The notes: generated by a model from the sequence alone, not told the origin. A DNA stretch of 64,000 nt from Opitutaceae bacterium (GCA_002694885.1 NZNM01000140.1:1-64000), one strand, 5' to 3'. Shown: positions 1 through 10,441, numbered from the stretch's first letter. Program-made: numbers and translations.

Positions 1-72
1 ACGCGAAGACGCAAAAGAACTAAAGCTGGAGGATTCTCCAATCTGTCTCCAAGTCACCTATTTGACGATAAG

Positions 73-279
73 TCAGAGCTCAGACTCATCAATGTCAGTT
101 AGCTTCATTAACACTCTCGGCAAGCCGATCTTGGGAGGCTTACTGCCATGAACTGGAATCGATTCTCCTTCGGTCCTTCCTTCCATGGTAAAAATGTGGT
201 GGCTTCCCCAAATTCTGGCGAGTTGCCACCCTTTCTTTTCAATGACCTTGCAGAAGTCTTTTCCCGATATTTGCTTCAC
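73..279 (-). CDS. hicA: HicA-family mRNA interferase toxin
   Basis: 68 aa; HicA-like fold signature KDFCKVIEKKGWQLARIWGSHHIF with conserved GSHH; 4-nt overlap with upstream hicB. Confidence 0.85.
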   Translation of the reverse strand: MKQISGKDFCKVIEKKGWQLARIWGSHHIFTMEGRTEGESIPVHGSKPPKIGLPRVLMKLTDIDESEL

Positions 280-479
280 ACAGCAATTTCGATTATTTCC
301 GAATTTTGGTCGGTAATGTCGGTATCAAATTCAACGTCCAAGCAGCCTTCGATAGCCTCAAGGACGTTTTCCCTTAATTCTTCTTTTGTCTCCCCTTGAG
401 AGACGCACCCCGTAATAGCTGGCACTTTCGCCCAAAATCCGCCCTCTTCAACTTTATGTATTATGACCTTAAGCTTCAC
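276..479 (-). CDS. hicB: HicB-family antitoxin (short form)
   Basis: 67 aa; HicB N-terminal pattern GGFWAKVPAITGCVSQGETKEELRENVLEAIEGCL; lies immediately upstream of hicA on the same strand. Confidence 0.85.
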   Translation of the reverse strand: MKLKVIIHKVEEGGFWAKVPAITGCVSQGETKEELRENVLEAIEGCLDVEFDTDITDQNSEIIEIAV

Positions 480-642
480 TTGTAAAAGAATGAGGCAATG
501 CTGAAAACCTCAATCAAATCGTCCTTCTCAACGCTGTCAAAAAGCGCTTGAAAGCGAGCCACTTGAGCGTGCGTTTTTTCAGGTGCTCGAGTGAACCAAA
601 ATATGCCACGTGATTTGTTAGTCTGGGTGTTGTGATTACGTG

Positions 643-1616
643 GTTAAGGTTGTGTAGGAAGTCAAGGCTCTGGCGGAAGGGGCCGCAGGCCGAGTGCAGT
701 CGGAGCCTTGCTCGGATTCCTCTGAGTTTAACTGCTGAGCGAATCTGATGGGGCTGATCTAGCCGAGGGAGCGGTGCGAGCGGATGTTTTTATACTTCCA
801 ACGCCAGTCGCCGATGACCACTCTTGCTTCGGTCAGGGTCCATGGTTGTTCGCGATTCAGACACTCTTCCCGGAGGCGGGCATTGAAGCTCTCCACGTAT
901 CCATTATGACATGGGCTTCCCGGTTCGATATAGATTGTCTTGATTCGCTTTTCGGCAAGCCAGCGTCGAAGCCCGTTTTCGATCAACTCCGAGCCGTTGT
1001 CGCTGCGGAAGCGATCTGGAACTCGGCGACGATTGATCAGCGAGGACGTAATCCGCCTGACCTTTCAGGTTTATCCGGCGGTCCACGTGGATGCATAGGC
1101 ACTCGCGCGTGTGCTCGTCGATCACGTCGAGCACGCAAAGGTTGCCTCCGCGCATGGTGCTGTCGTGAACAAAGCCCTAGGTCCAGATGTGATTGCGATG
1201 CCTCGCCTCGGTCGGAAGGCCCGTAGAGGGTCCCCGACGCCTTCGCTTTAGCTTCTTGGCCGGAACGGCCAGGCCGAGTTCGCGACGCAGCCACTGGACC
1301 ATGCGGGCACCTGCCGTCCAGCCCTCCCATTTACGAAGGCGGGCTATCTTCGGGTATCCCATTTCCGGATATTGGTTGGAGACTCGACGAATGGAGGATT
1401 TCAGCTTCGAGAGCCAAGCGTTGGGCTGTTTCGCCCGATAGGCGAACGTGCAGCGCTCCCCGGACACGAACTCGTCGGCGGGCATCCGCTTCAGATGGAG
1501 GCTCTGCTCGCTGATGCCTTGCTCGCGGCATACCTAGATAATGGTCTTGTCCGCCCGCTCGGCCTCCCGAGGAATGCGGTTCTCCTGCTCTGTGGTGTAT
1601 TTTTTGCCTTTCATTG
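643..1616 (-). mobile_element. Decayed IS3-family insertion sequence (orfA/orfB remnants in several frames)
   Basis: orfA-like MKGKKYTTEQENRIPREAERADKTII*VCREQGISEQSLHLKR; orfB pieces including YPEMGYPKIARLRKWEGW...GLAVPAKKLKRRRRG, VLDVIDEHTRECL, and IYIEPGSPCHNGYVESFNARLREECLN...NIRSHRSLG; broken by stops and frameshifts. Confidence 0.85.
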
Positions 1617-1815
1617 TCTTGGTCCTTTCTAGTGGCCCAGACTAACTTTCCAAGCGGCCCAGTTTAGCTCACCTCGACCACTGTTGATGCCAAGCGATCG
1701 TCCCGTCTTGAGGCAGGCGCATCTGGACGGAACCGACACATATTCCGATTTTTTGGACACTTTCTGAGGAAACTTTTGCCTAAACCTCGTCCCTACTGAG
1801 CCGTTTTTAATCGCA

Positions 1816-4017
1816 ATGAATAGCTTTTTCCCCAACTTTGTGGACATGAGGAGAGAACTTCTGCCCAAAACTGTAGCCCTCAAACTAGCAGCGGCGACGC
1901 TCTTGATCGCAACGACTGCCTGCTCTTCACAATCAAGGCTCGAGAGACACATGGCTAAGGCGGAAGAGCATTTCGCAAATGGGGACTTTCGAGCGGCAGA
2001 GATAGAATACAAAAACGCGCTGCAGATCGACTCAACCGTCGCTGAGGCTCCGGGCCAGCTAGGACTAATTTACTTCGAGCAAGGACGTCAGCGATTGGCC
2101 CTGCCTTTGCTTTCGCAAGCCACTCAGATTGACCCCGAGAATGCCAAATTTCTGGGCCCACTTTTATCGATCCGATCTCAAATCGAGCCCCCAGAGGAAG
2201 TCTGGAAGACTGCCAAGGACTTACTGGCGAAGGATCCCGCCAATCAATACGCCCTCTCCGCTCTGCAATCGTCGGCCATGAAGCTTGGGCGCGCCGACGA
2301 GGCCCGCTCGATACTGGAAAACTTGGCTAGCCAGGGAAACTCCGCAGGGGCGACGACTGCCCTGGCAATGCTCGATGCATCGTCGGGCAATCTGGATGCC
2401 GCCGTGGCGATTTTGGAACGCGCCATCCAAATCGATCCATCTTACTCGCTTGCCCATCTCGCCAAGGCGAACCTTCTGTGGGCAAAAAAAGATCTGGAAG
2501 CCGCCGAAAAATCGTTTTCCGCTGCCTCTGCCGGCACTGCAGTAAAGCCGAACATCATTTTGGCGCACGCCCAATTCAAGCTGCAAACCGGTAACCAACA
2601 AGACGCCAAAGCTATCCTTGAGCGCGTTGCAGCCAACTATCCTGATTTTGTACCAGGCCTTTTGGCCAGAGCCCGCCTCTTTACTATCGAAGGATCCACG
2701 GACGATGCTCTGGAGTTGACGAAACGAGCCGAGCAATTGGATCCGATGAGTCCTGAGATTGCGATACTCGCCTCCCAATTAGATTTGAGAGTGGGCGATG
2801 CCGCATCTGCCATAAACCGAATGAAGATCGTAACACAGCGATATCCCAATTTCGCAGGGGGCCATTACGCTCTGTCGTTAGCCTTGATTGCCGACGATCA
2901 ACCTCTGCAAGCCAGTAGCAGCCTTCTCAAGACACTCTCTCTGCAGTCCGACCACATCGGAGCTATTTTGGCTTTGTCGAATCTTGAAATCGGTCAAGGA
3001 GACTTCGGTAGTGCTGAAGCCAGATTGCTTAAGGCGGTCGAGATAGCTCCCGATAATCATCAAGCGAGCCTTCTTCTCGCCAAAGGATACGCCTTGGAAA
3101 AGAACTTTTCTAAAGCCCTCGAACTCTATCTTTCTTTGGCCGAAAAAATCCCCAACGATCCTGCGCTGCCTTACCAAGCAGCATTGGTTCAGATGGAACT
3201 TGGCGATTCTGATATAGCTCGGAAATCTCTCGAAACCTCGCTTGAGCGCAACCCTGCGTACATACCCGCCCTTGAGCAGGTACTCCTGCTAGACGCCAGC
3301 GAAAATAATTTCGAAATCGCCAGCGATCGGCTGGCTCCGCTCATCAAGAAAGAGCCCGATTCCGCTATTCTACAATTTCTCAGTGGTAAGTTGGCTCTCG
3401 CCCAAAATGATTCACAGGCCGGAATCTACCGGCTAAAGAGGGCATTATCCCTCGACCCGACCCTCAGGCCAGCTTCCTACGCTCTCGCCCAAGCCTTCCT
3501 CGCCGTTGGCAATTTAGAAGAGGCGCAAGAGATTCTCAATGCGGTAATCGCCGCCAATCCGGAGGATCTGGAAGCGATTTTCAGTTTGGGGAATTTGTAC
3601 GAGGAAAGTTCGGACTACACTACCGCGATGGAACACTACAATACCGTATTGAACATCGACTCCAATCATTACAAAGCATTGAACAACCTAGCCTACCTTC
3701 TGAGTAATGAGTCTGGGGACATCGAAGGTGCCTACTCAATGGCTCTTCGGGCCCGCGAGTTGGCCCCCAACGATCCTGCCGTCGCCGATACCCTGGGATG
3801 GATTGCCTACCTGAGAGGGGACTTTGCGTTTGCTAGGGATCTTCTTTTGGAAAGCAGCAAGAAGATGGAAGCGCCTTTAATCTTTTATCATTTGGCGAAG
3901 GTGTATGTCGCCCTTGACATGATTGCAGAAGCAAAAACCACGTTAGAGGGAGCTATCAGCCTCGGCTTACCAGATGAAGAGGCAGATGACGCGAAGGCTT
4001 TGATCCAAAATTTGTAA
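1816..4017 (+). CDS. prsT: TPR-repeat lipoprotein of the exosortase system (PrsT-like)
   Basis: 733 aa, lipoprotein-type signal (LLIATTACSS), TPR repeats throughout, adjacent to VPDSG-CTERM protein, PrsK-like, exosortase and PrsR-like genes. Confidence 0.8.
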   Translation: MNSFFPNFVDMRRELLPKTVALKLAAATLLIATTACSSQSRLERHMAKAEEHFANGDFRAAEIEYKNALQIDSTVAEAPGQLGLIYFEQGRQRLALPLLSQATQIDPENAKFLGPLLSIRSQIEPPEEVWKTAKDLLAKDPANQYALSALQSSAMKLGRADEARSILENLASQGNSAGATTALAMLDASSGNLDAAVAILERAIQIDPSYSLAHLAKANLLWAKKDLEAAEKSFSAASAGTAVKPNIILAHAQFKLQTGNQQDAKAILERVAANYPDFVPGLLARARLFTIEGSTDDALELTKRAEQLDPMSPEIAILASQLDLRVGDAASAINRMKIVTQRYPNFAGGHYALSLALIADDQPLQASSSLLKTLSLQSDHIGAILALSNLEIGQGDFGSAEARLLKAVEIAPDNHQASLLLAKGYALEKNFSKALELYLSLAEKIPNDPALPYQAALVQMELGDSDIARKSLETSLERNPAYIPALEQVLLLDASENNFEIASDRLAPLIKKEPDSAILQFLSGKLALAQNDSQAGIYRLKRALSLDPTLRPASYALAQAFLAVGNLEEAQEILNAVIAANPEDLEAIFSLGNLYEESSDYTTAMEHYNTVLNIDSNHYKALNNLAYLLSNESGDIEGAYSMALRARELAPNDPAVADTLGWIAYLRGDFAFARDLLLESSKKMEAPLIFYHLAKVYVALDMIAEAKTTLEGAISLGLPDEEADDAKALIQNL

Positions 4018-4192
4018 CAATTTATCTATTTCCTAGTCAGGTTGAAGTTATGGGGATAGCTAATGTTTTATACGTACCTATCCTAGAGATTTAACAGTCG
4101 GTACTTCACGATAAAATTGGGAATGAATTCGGGATTCAGCCCACAAATTAACGCTCTTTACTTGCCGTTTTACCATCGTGTCACTTTCCTTT

Positions 4193-4204
4193 ACACTTTA
4201 GTGT
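4193..4204. promoter_or_regulatory. Palindrome ACACTTTAGTGT, candidate upstream activator element 1
   Basis: ACACT-TT-AGTGT inverted repeat upstream of the sigma-54-type promoter of the VPDSG-CTERM gene. Confidence 0.4.
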
Positions 4205-4265
4205 TTTTCATAAGTTGTTGCTGTTCAGCTTTTTAAGAAAGGCTTCTTTGGGTCAGGCTGAAAAG

Positions 4266-4282
4266 TGTAAAAATTCTTTACA
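4266..4282. promoter_or_regulatory. Inverted repeat TGTAAA-AATTC-TTTACA, candidate PrsR upstream activating sequence
   Basis: Perfect 6-bp arms, 5-bp spacer, about 100 bp upstream of the -24/-12 element. Confidence 0.55.
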
Positions 4283-4377
4283 GCCTAAAAACTTGTTAAA
4301 AAAAATTATTTCTTATTTTTTTCATAAATTCCTGCTAACCAGCACTTTAGAAAACCCCGGTAAACTCGCTGGCTACA

Positions 4378-4394
4378 TTGGCACCTGATTTGCT
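4378..4394 (+). promoter_or_regulatory. Sigma-54 (-24/-12) promoter of the VPDSG-CTERM gene
   Basis: TTGGCACCTGATTTGCT matches TTGGCAC-N5-TTGC(A/T) with GG/GC spacing of 10 nt, 62 bp upstream of the ATG. Confidence 0.8.
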
Positions 4395-4455
4395 AAAGTT
4401 GTGCTAACCGTCATATTTTTGGCGAACCACTAAAAATATTAACAATATAAACAAA

Positions 4456-5031
4456 ATGAACAAAATACTTAGCTTAAAAATTCTTGTAGCTACTGCTCTA
4501 GGATTGATTGCTTCCGTTGGAGCAGTTGCTGCTCCCCTCAACGGAGACATCAAATTCCAGGGTTCAGCCACACTTGACGCTGTTGCTGCTTCTGCTACCA
4601 AAATCACGTTTAACAACGACGTTGAAGTGAACGCTTCAGGGTCGACTGGAGATTATGCCGGCATTGCTAACGGCACAAGTGCTACATTCAAGGTGCTTGA
4701 CTTCAGTAGTTCAGGTTACGTCGGTAATCTTGCTATTGATAACCTGTGGACTGTCGTATACTCCGGAACAACGTATACTTTCGATCTCGAGAGAATCACT
4801 GTTAACTCCGTGATTGGCACAACGCTCATTATCGAAGGTTTCGGTACAGCTGAATCTACTGATGCGAGTCAAGACGACTGGGTCGCAGCGTTCCAGTTAA
4901 GCACATCTGGAAGCGGCACCGAAATCAACTTCTCCTCCACCACAGAAGTCCCAGATTCCGGCACTACTGCCGCACTTCTGGGTCTAGGTATGCTGGGCCT
5001 TGCCGGAGCAGCTAGACGTCTGAAAAAGTAA
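4456..5031 (+). CDS. Secreted protein with VPDSG-CTERM sorting signal
   Basis: N-terminal signal peptide; C-terminus VPDSGTTAALLGLGMLGLAGAARRLKK is a classic VPDSG motif, hydrophobic helix and basic tail. Confidence 0.92.
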   Translation: MNKILSLKILVATALGLIASVGAVAAPLNGDIKFQGSATLDAVAASATKITFNNDVEVNASGSTGDYAGIANGTSATFKVLDFSSSGYVGNLAIDNLWTVVYSGTTYTFDLERITVNSVIGTTLIIEGFGTAESTDASQDDWVAAFQLSTSGSGTEINFSSTTEVPDSGTTAALLGLGMLGLAGAARRLKK

Positions 5032-5058
5032 CTTTTAACGGACACCCTATCTATTTAC

Positions 5059-5095
5059 AAAGGCCGCTGCGTTCAATGCAGCGGCCTTTTTATTT
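5059..5095 (+). terminator. Intrinsic terminator after the VPDSG-CTERM gene
   Basis: AAAGGCCGCTGC-N7-GCAGCGGCCTTTTTATTTTT. Confidence 0.9.
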
Positions 5096-5266
5096 TTGCA
5101 CAAATCACTAAGTCCTCTAGGATGCTATTGCACTATCTCTTGCTTCCAAATAATTATTAAATCGAGGGCCTCGCTTAGTAAAATTTTGAAAGGCTTCTGT
5201 AATTTTTACCTACTCGAAGAATAATCCCCTTTGATTGAATTTTCCCCAACCATCATAATCTCCCCC

Positions 5267-7393
5267 ATGAGCCAAACTTATGCCATATTGCTTTTCGCCG
5301 CAGTAATGCTTTGCGGCATTTATGTATTGGCCTGCTGCTCTTTACCTAGGGTCTGGCGACACAAATCGTTAACTACTTGGGTTTTGGCAATTAACAGCGC
5401 TCTGCTGCTTGCTGAAAGTATCGCTGTTTTATTGAGCACAAAATCTGATATCGGTGCTGGTATAACTTGGTACAATGCAAGAATTATCATTTCGTCTTTT
5501 CTGCCCGGTACTTGGATTGTTTTAAGCCTCGTCTACGCTCGAGGTCAAAGTTTGAGGTTTGTGGGCCGCTGGCGTTGGACGATACTTGGTTTCCTGCTGC
5601 TGCCTGCGATTATAGCCGTTTTTTTCGCAGATAGATATTTTATCTCCAGCCAACCAATCACCCTCGCTTACCCCAATCTAATACTCGGCTTTGCTGGGCA
5701 GACCATACAAGTAATTATAATAGCGGGTTGCGTAATCGCTTTGATGAATCTTGAGCGAACCTACCGTGCAGCTATCGGAACCCTCCGATGGAGAGTTAAA
5801 TATACACTCCTCGGTATGGCCACGCTATTGGTACTTCGGTTCTACACAAGTAGCCAAGCCATTCTTTTCGGTAGCATTAGCCCAGCCATGGATGCTATTT
5901 GTGCCGCAGGCACAATCGTCTCTATCCTCATTATGCTAAGAGGCCTTCCCAGAGAGGGTAATTTAGAAATCGATCTATATCCCTCGCATCAGGTCATCAG
6001 TAACTCCATCACGATCATTCTAGCTGGGGCTTATCTTTTCGTTGTTGGAGTGCTCGCAAAAGCGGTGACCTATTTCGGAGGTGACGTTGCTTTCCCAATC
6101 AAAGCACTCGGTGTTTTAGTCGCGATAGTGCTACTCGCGACTTTATTGCAATCAGACCGATTTCAACTGTCCATAAGGCAATTCGTAAGCCGGCATTTCA
6201 AGCGACCTAAATATGACTACCGCAAAATCTGGAAACGTTTTACTGAGGAAGCTGCTCACTCGCTTCAGCAAGACACATTTTGCCAATCACTTGCTAGACT
6301 TAGTAGTGAAACTTTCGACGTCCTGTCCGTAAGCATATGGCTCTTTGAAGAAGATAAACGTCGTCTACGCCTTCAATCCTCCACTATTATTACCGATTAT
6401 AATGAATCGCTAGCTCAATTGATTCAGCATGATTTCGAATCGTTAAGTTCAACCTTTGTGAAGGATTCTCGCCCAATCGATCTTGAAAATTGCACAGAGC
6501 AATGGGCCCGAAGTTTCGTCAAACTAAATCCTAAAAAGTTCACAGATGGTGGAAACAGGATTTGTGTTCCGATGACTACAAGAAATTCGCTGCTCGGCGT
6601 AATGGTTCTTGGAGACCGCGTTAATGGTATTCCTTTTTCAGAAGAGGAAGTCGACGTACTTGCCAGCATTGGTGACCACGCCGCCTCGAGTCTGCTTAAT
6701 TTGCAGCTTTCGTGCAGGCTCATCGAGAATCGCGAGCTCGAAGCCTTTCAAAAAATGGCAACTTTTTTCGTTCACGATCTGAAAAATGCCGCTTCAACTC
6801 TTAACATGATGGTCAAGAACCTTCCTTTGCATTGGAATAAACCTGAATTTCGCGAGGATGCTCTTAGGGGTATTTCACGTACGGGAGATAGAATTAATCA
6901 GCTTATTGAACGTCTTGGGACTATGAGAAAAGGACTCGAGATAAATGTTAGGTCCTGCAACTTTGATACCTTTATAATCTCAACCCTCTCCGATTGGGAC
7001 ACTCCACCTCGAATAGATCTTAACCGTTCGCTAAATTGCCAAACTTGTGCTTCGATCGATACAGAGCAATTGGGAAAGGTGATTATCAATCTCCTTATCA
7101 ATGCATCCGAGGCCATGGATGAAGTCGGCGAAGTTGACATTATGACCGGTATTGAAGGTAGCCACATCTATCTTAAAGTAAAAGATGATGGATGTGGAAT
7201 GACCCCTGAGTTTCTTGAAAAACGGCTGTTCCGACCATTTCAAACAACAAAGCAGCGGGGTATCGGTATTGGTATGTTCCAAAGCAAGATGATTGTAGAA
7301 GCCCACGGCGGCCAGCTATCGGCGGAAAGTGAGGAGGGGAAAGGAGCAACCTTTTCAATGGTTTTGCCTACGAGAGATAATCAAACCAGCTAA
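5267..7393 (+). CDS. prsK: PEP-CTERM/exosortase-system membrane histidine kinase (PrsK-like)
   Basis: N-terminal multi-TM region, GAF-like domain, FFVHDLKNAASTLNMMVKN H-box, N/G boxes (NLLINASEAMDEVG, DDGCGMTPEF); ATG at 5267 preferred over the upstream TTG. Confidence 0.85.
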   Translation: MSQTYAILLFAAVMLCGIYVLACCSLPRVWRHKSLTTWVLAINSALLLAESIAVLLSTKSDIGAGITWYNARIIISSFLPGTWIVLSLVYARGQSLRFVGRWRWTILGFLLLPAIIAVFFADRYFISSQPITLAYPNLILGFAGQTIQVIIIAGCVIALMNLERTYRAAIGTLRWRVKYTLLGMATLLVLRFYTSSQAILFGSISPAMDAICAAGTIVSILIMLRGLPREGNLEIDLYPSHQVISNSITIILAGAYLFVVGVLAKAVTYFGGDVAFPIKALGVLVAIVLLATLLQSDRFQLSIRQFVSRHFKRPKYDYRKIWKRFTEEAAHSLQQDTFCQSLARLSSETFDVLSVSIWLFEEDKRRLRLQSSTIITDYNESLAQLIQHDFESLSSTFVKDSRPIDLENCTEQWARSFVKLNPKKFTDGGNRICVPMTTRNSLLGVMVLGDRVNGIPFSEEEVDVLASIGDHAASSLLNLQLSCRLIENRELEAFQKMATFFVHDLKNAASTLNMMVKNLPLHWNKPEFREDALRGISRTGDRINQLIERLGTMRKGLEINVRSCNFDTFIISTLSDWDTPPRIDLNRSLNCQTCASIDTEQLGKVIINLLINASEAMDEVGEVDIMTGIEGSHIYLKVKDDGCGMTPEFLEKRLFRPFQTTKQRGIGIGMFQSKMIVEAHGGQLSAESEEGKGATFSMVLPTRDNQTS

Positions 7394-7835
7394 CACAATA
7401 GTTTGCATGCTAGGTAAATCGGCCCCAAAGTAAGCTGAGCTTCTGCTGCTGGACTGACGGACCCGCACAGGCACCTTTGTAATACCAAATGCAAAAAGAA
7501 TTGTGCACGGCGCATGGCAGCGTAAATCAGCTCCTAAGAAAGCTAAACATCACCGATATTCGATTCAAAGATGGGAAAGAGAAACCGGGAAATACCTGTC
7601 CATGCTGGCTCTGATTCGACAACATCGACGTCTCAAAGCCAGCTCGAAATGAGCCCGAACTCACGAAATCAAACTCCACCAAAAACCACGGTTCCGAGGA
7701 GAGCGAGACAGATTCCTTCGTGCGAGACCTCGCACTTAGGAATGGCATGCTCGACACATAAACCCCTTTATCTGGAAGCTTAATTGACGATAGATAACCA
7801 GCGGATCGGTCACGACAACGGTACGCCTCGCTAAA

Positions 7836-8756
7836 ATGGTTAATCTTAATATTTCCGCGACCAAAGCTTTGAAAACCAAATCGAAGGTAACGGGCGACAA
7901 TTGGCGCTGGTTTGTTATCGCAGCGATGGCCCTCACCGGCGCGTTTGCCCTACCCCTGTGGAATCTGGCTCAATATGGTCTCGAAACCGAACTCTACTCC
8001 CACTGCTGGCTCATGCCGCTGGTCAGCGCCTACTTGATCTGGACAGACAGAGGCACTCTCGTAGGCCGTGGGCGCGGCAATTCAAATCGTATTTTCGCTA
8101 TCATCCCTGCCGCTTTTGCCGTCCTTCTGATAGTTCTTTTCCAGGTAAACCATAGCGTTTGGGTCGGGAATCTGTACGAGAATGCTCTGAGTAGCTTGGC
8201 CTTCGCCTACGTTTTTTCGATCTATACAGCCGCCATATTGTGCCTCAGGCCTAACACACTTCGGAAGATCGCCTTTCCCTTGGCGGTCGCTCTTTTCACC
8301 GCGCCTTTCCCCGTTGCCTTAAAAGATGCAACGGTAACCTTCTTTCAGTACACCTCAGCTGAGGCTGCTTACTGGATGCTTAAACTTGCCGGGAACACTA
8401 TTTATCGCGACGGTCTCGTATTCGTTCTGCCCTCTGTCACCATGGAAGTGGCGCCTCAGTGTAGCGGTATTCGTTCAAGCTTGGTGCTTTTTCTCGTAAG
8501 CTTGGTCGCATCTCAACTTTTCTTAAAAACTGCTTGGAAAAAAATTTCGCTAGTAATCTTCGTAATTCCACTGGCAATCGGACGCAATGGATTGCGTATT
8601 TTCACTCTCGGCGAACTGTGCGAGCGCGTAGGGCCACACATGATCGATCACTGGATACACCATAGCGGAGGGCCGATATTCTTCGCGCTTTCATTAACCG
8701 CTTTCTTTGCATTTTTATTCTACCTCGTCAGGAATGAGCCCAAAACGACGAGCTAA
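7836..8756 (+). CDS. xrtC: Exosortase (VPDSG-CTERM type, XrtC-like)
   Basis: Multi-TM; catalytic motifs APQCSGIRSS (Cys), GRNGLRI (Arg) and HHSGG (His). Confidence 0.88.
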   Translation: MVNLNISATKALKTKSKVTGDNWRWFVIAAMALTGAFALPLWNLAQYGLETELYSHCWLMPLVSAYLIWTDRGTLVGRGRGNSNRIFAIIPAAFAVLLIVLFQVNHSVWVGNLYENALSSLAFAYVFSIYTAAILCLRPNTLRKIAFPLAVALFTAPFPVALKDATVTFFQYTSAEAAYWMLKLAGNTIYRDGLVFVLPSVTMEVAPQCSGIRSSLVLFLVSLVASQLFLKTAWKKISLVIFVIPLAIGRNGLRIFTLGELCERVGPHMIDHWIHHSGGPIFFALSLTAFFAFLFYLVRNEPKTTS

Positions 8757-8767
8757 ATAGCGACCTC

Positions 8768-10120
8768 ATGAAACCAACCTTGCTAATCGTCGATGATGAC
8801 GAGGAAATTCGCGCTCAACTCAAGTGGGGGCTGTCTGATAGTTATGATATCGTCCAAGCTGCTGACCGAAGAACCGCGCTGGAAAAATTTCGCCTTCATC
8901 GCCCGTTAGTGATAATGCTGGACTTGGGATTGCCGCCAAACTCAAACGGGCCAGAAGAGGGCTTAGCAGCTCTTTCGGAAATACTCGAAGAATCCCCGCT
9001 AACCAAGGTAGTGATCGCTTCAGGCCAAAATGAAAGAGCCAACACGCTGTCCGCTATTGGGGCGGGAGCCTACGATTTCCTTCCCAAGCCTGTCGAAATA
9101 GAGGAGTTCAAACTCCTGCTGAAAAGGTGTTTTAACGTCGCTCAACTCGAGCGCGAATTTATCCAATACAAGCAGCAAATTCAGGGGGATACCTTCGAAG
9201 GGATGCTGGGGACTAGCGAGCCCATGCAGGCCGTGTTCGATTCTATTCGCAAGGTAGCGAACACCCGAGCATCAGTCATGATTCTCGGTGAAAGCGGTAC
9301 GGGCAAAGAGATGGCCGCCCGAGCGATTCATCAGCGGAGTGATCGGTCGGCGGGCCCCTTCGTGGCGATCAACTGCAGTGCCATTCCTGATAATCTACTG
9401 GAGAGCGAGCTGTTCGGGCATGAAAAAGGCTCTTTTACCGGGGCTCACACCCAGCACATCGGCAAAATCGAGCAGTCCCAGGGTGGGACCCTGTTTTTGG
9501 ACGAAATTGGAGAGGTCCCCTTGCAAACCCAGGTAAAGCTCCTGCGTTTTTTGCAAGAAGGCACCATCGAGCGCGTTGGGGGCCGCAAAACCATTTCCGT
9601 CGACTCCCGAATCCTGACCGCCACCAACGCAGACCTTAAAAAAGGGATGACTGACGGTACCTTTCGCGAGGATTTCTACTATCGCCTGAGCGTTGTCGAG
9701 CTCAGCTTACCGCCTCTCCGGGATCGCGGAAACGATATCCATCTAGTCGCTCGAGCCTTGCTTCAACGCTTTGGGGCGGAGAACAACAAGCCGGAACTCT
9801 CTTTCAGCAAGCGGGCGCTTTTCGCCATTTCCAACCACTCATGGGCCGGCAATATTCGCGAGCTTCAGAATCGCATACGACGGGCGGTTATTATGTGCGA
9901 GGGAGGGACGATTTCGCCCACTGATCTGGAGTTAGCCGATCAAAATCTGGACCGCTTGCCCGTTAAGACCCTCAAAGCCGCCAAAGAGGACCTCGAACGA
10001 GAAATGATCGAAGCCGCTATGAGGCGCAATCTAGGCAAAATTACTACCACCGCTAGTGATTTAGGAATCAGCCGTCCGACACTTTACGAGCTACTGGAAC
10101 GGTATGGGATTGAAAGGTGA
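8768..10120 (+). CDS. prsR: PEP-CTERM-box sigma-54-dependent response regulator (PrsR-like)
   Basis: Receiver LIVDDDEEIR, Walker A GESGTGKE, GAFTGA as GSFTGA, C-terminal HTH LGISRPTLYELLERYGIE. Confidence 0.92.
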   Translation: MKPTLLIVDDDEEIRAQLKWGLSDSYDIVQAADRRTALEKFRLHRPLVIMLDLGLPPNSNGPEEGLAALSEILEESPLTKVVIASGQNERANTLSAIGAGAYDFLPKPVEIEEFKLLLKRCFNVAQLEREFIQYKQQIQGDTFEGMLGTSEPMQAVFDSIRKVANTRASVMILGESGTGKEMAARAIHQRSDRSAGPFVAINCSAIPDNLLESELFGHEKGSFTGAHTQHIGKIEQSQGGTLFLDEIGEVPLQTQVKLLRFLQEGTIERVGGRKTISVDSRILTATNADLKKGMTDGTFREDFYYRLSVVELSLPPLRDRGNDIHLVARALLQRFGAENNKPELSFSKRALFAISNHSWAGNIRELQNRIRRAVIMCEGGTISPTDLELADQNLDRLPVKTLKAAKEDLEREMIEAAMRRNLGKITTTASDLGISRPTLYELLERYGIER

Positions 10121-10441
10121 AATAGGAGCTCTACCTTATTGGCCCGCTTTCTTTAAGCAATACATCCATAAAGTTTTTCCTTCTATTGTAATACCATCCG
10201 CCATCCCACGCAGAGAGATATGCAGAATAGCTAGCTTTTGCTCATAGGGAGACTACGAAGCAGAAAGCGCTGCACTCATTGGCGTACTTTGCGATCTCAT
10301 AGACTCGCTGTAATGCATAAAGGAGATTTGCGGATGGAATTCTAGAATCAGGCTACTCCACTATTGGGAAGTCAGCGATTCTCTTAGGTGATAAAAAGAA
10401 TTGAATGGGATGGCTTGAAACGGGATACTCGACGACTGACT

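Noticed and set aside
774-1226. 150-aa plus-strand ORF across the IS3 relic
   Set aside because: Antisense to recognisable transposase fragments, Arg/Cys-rich, no family similarity
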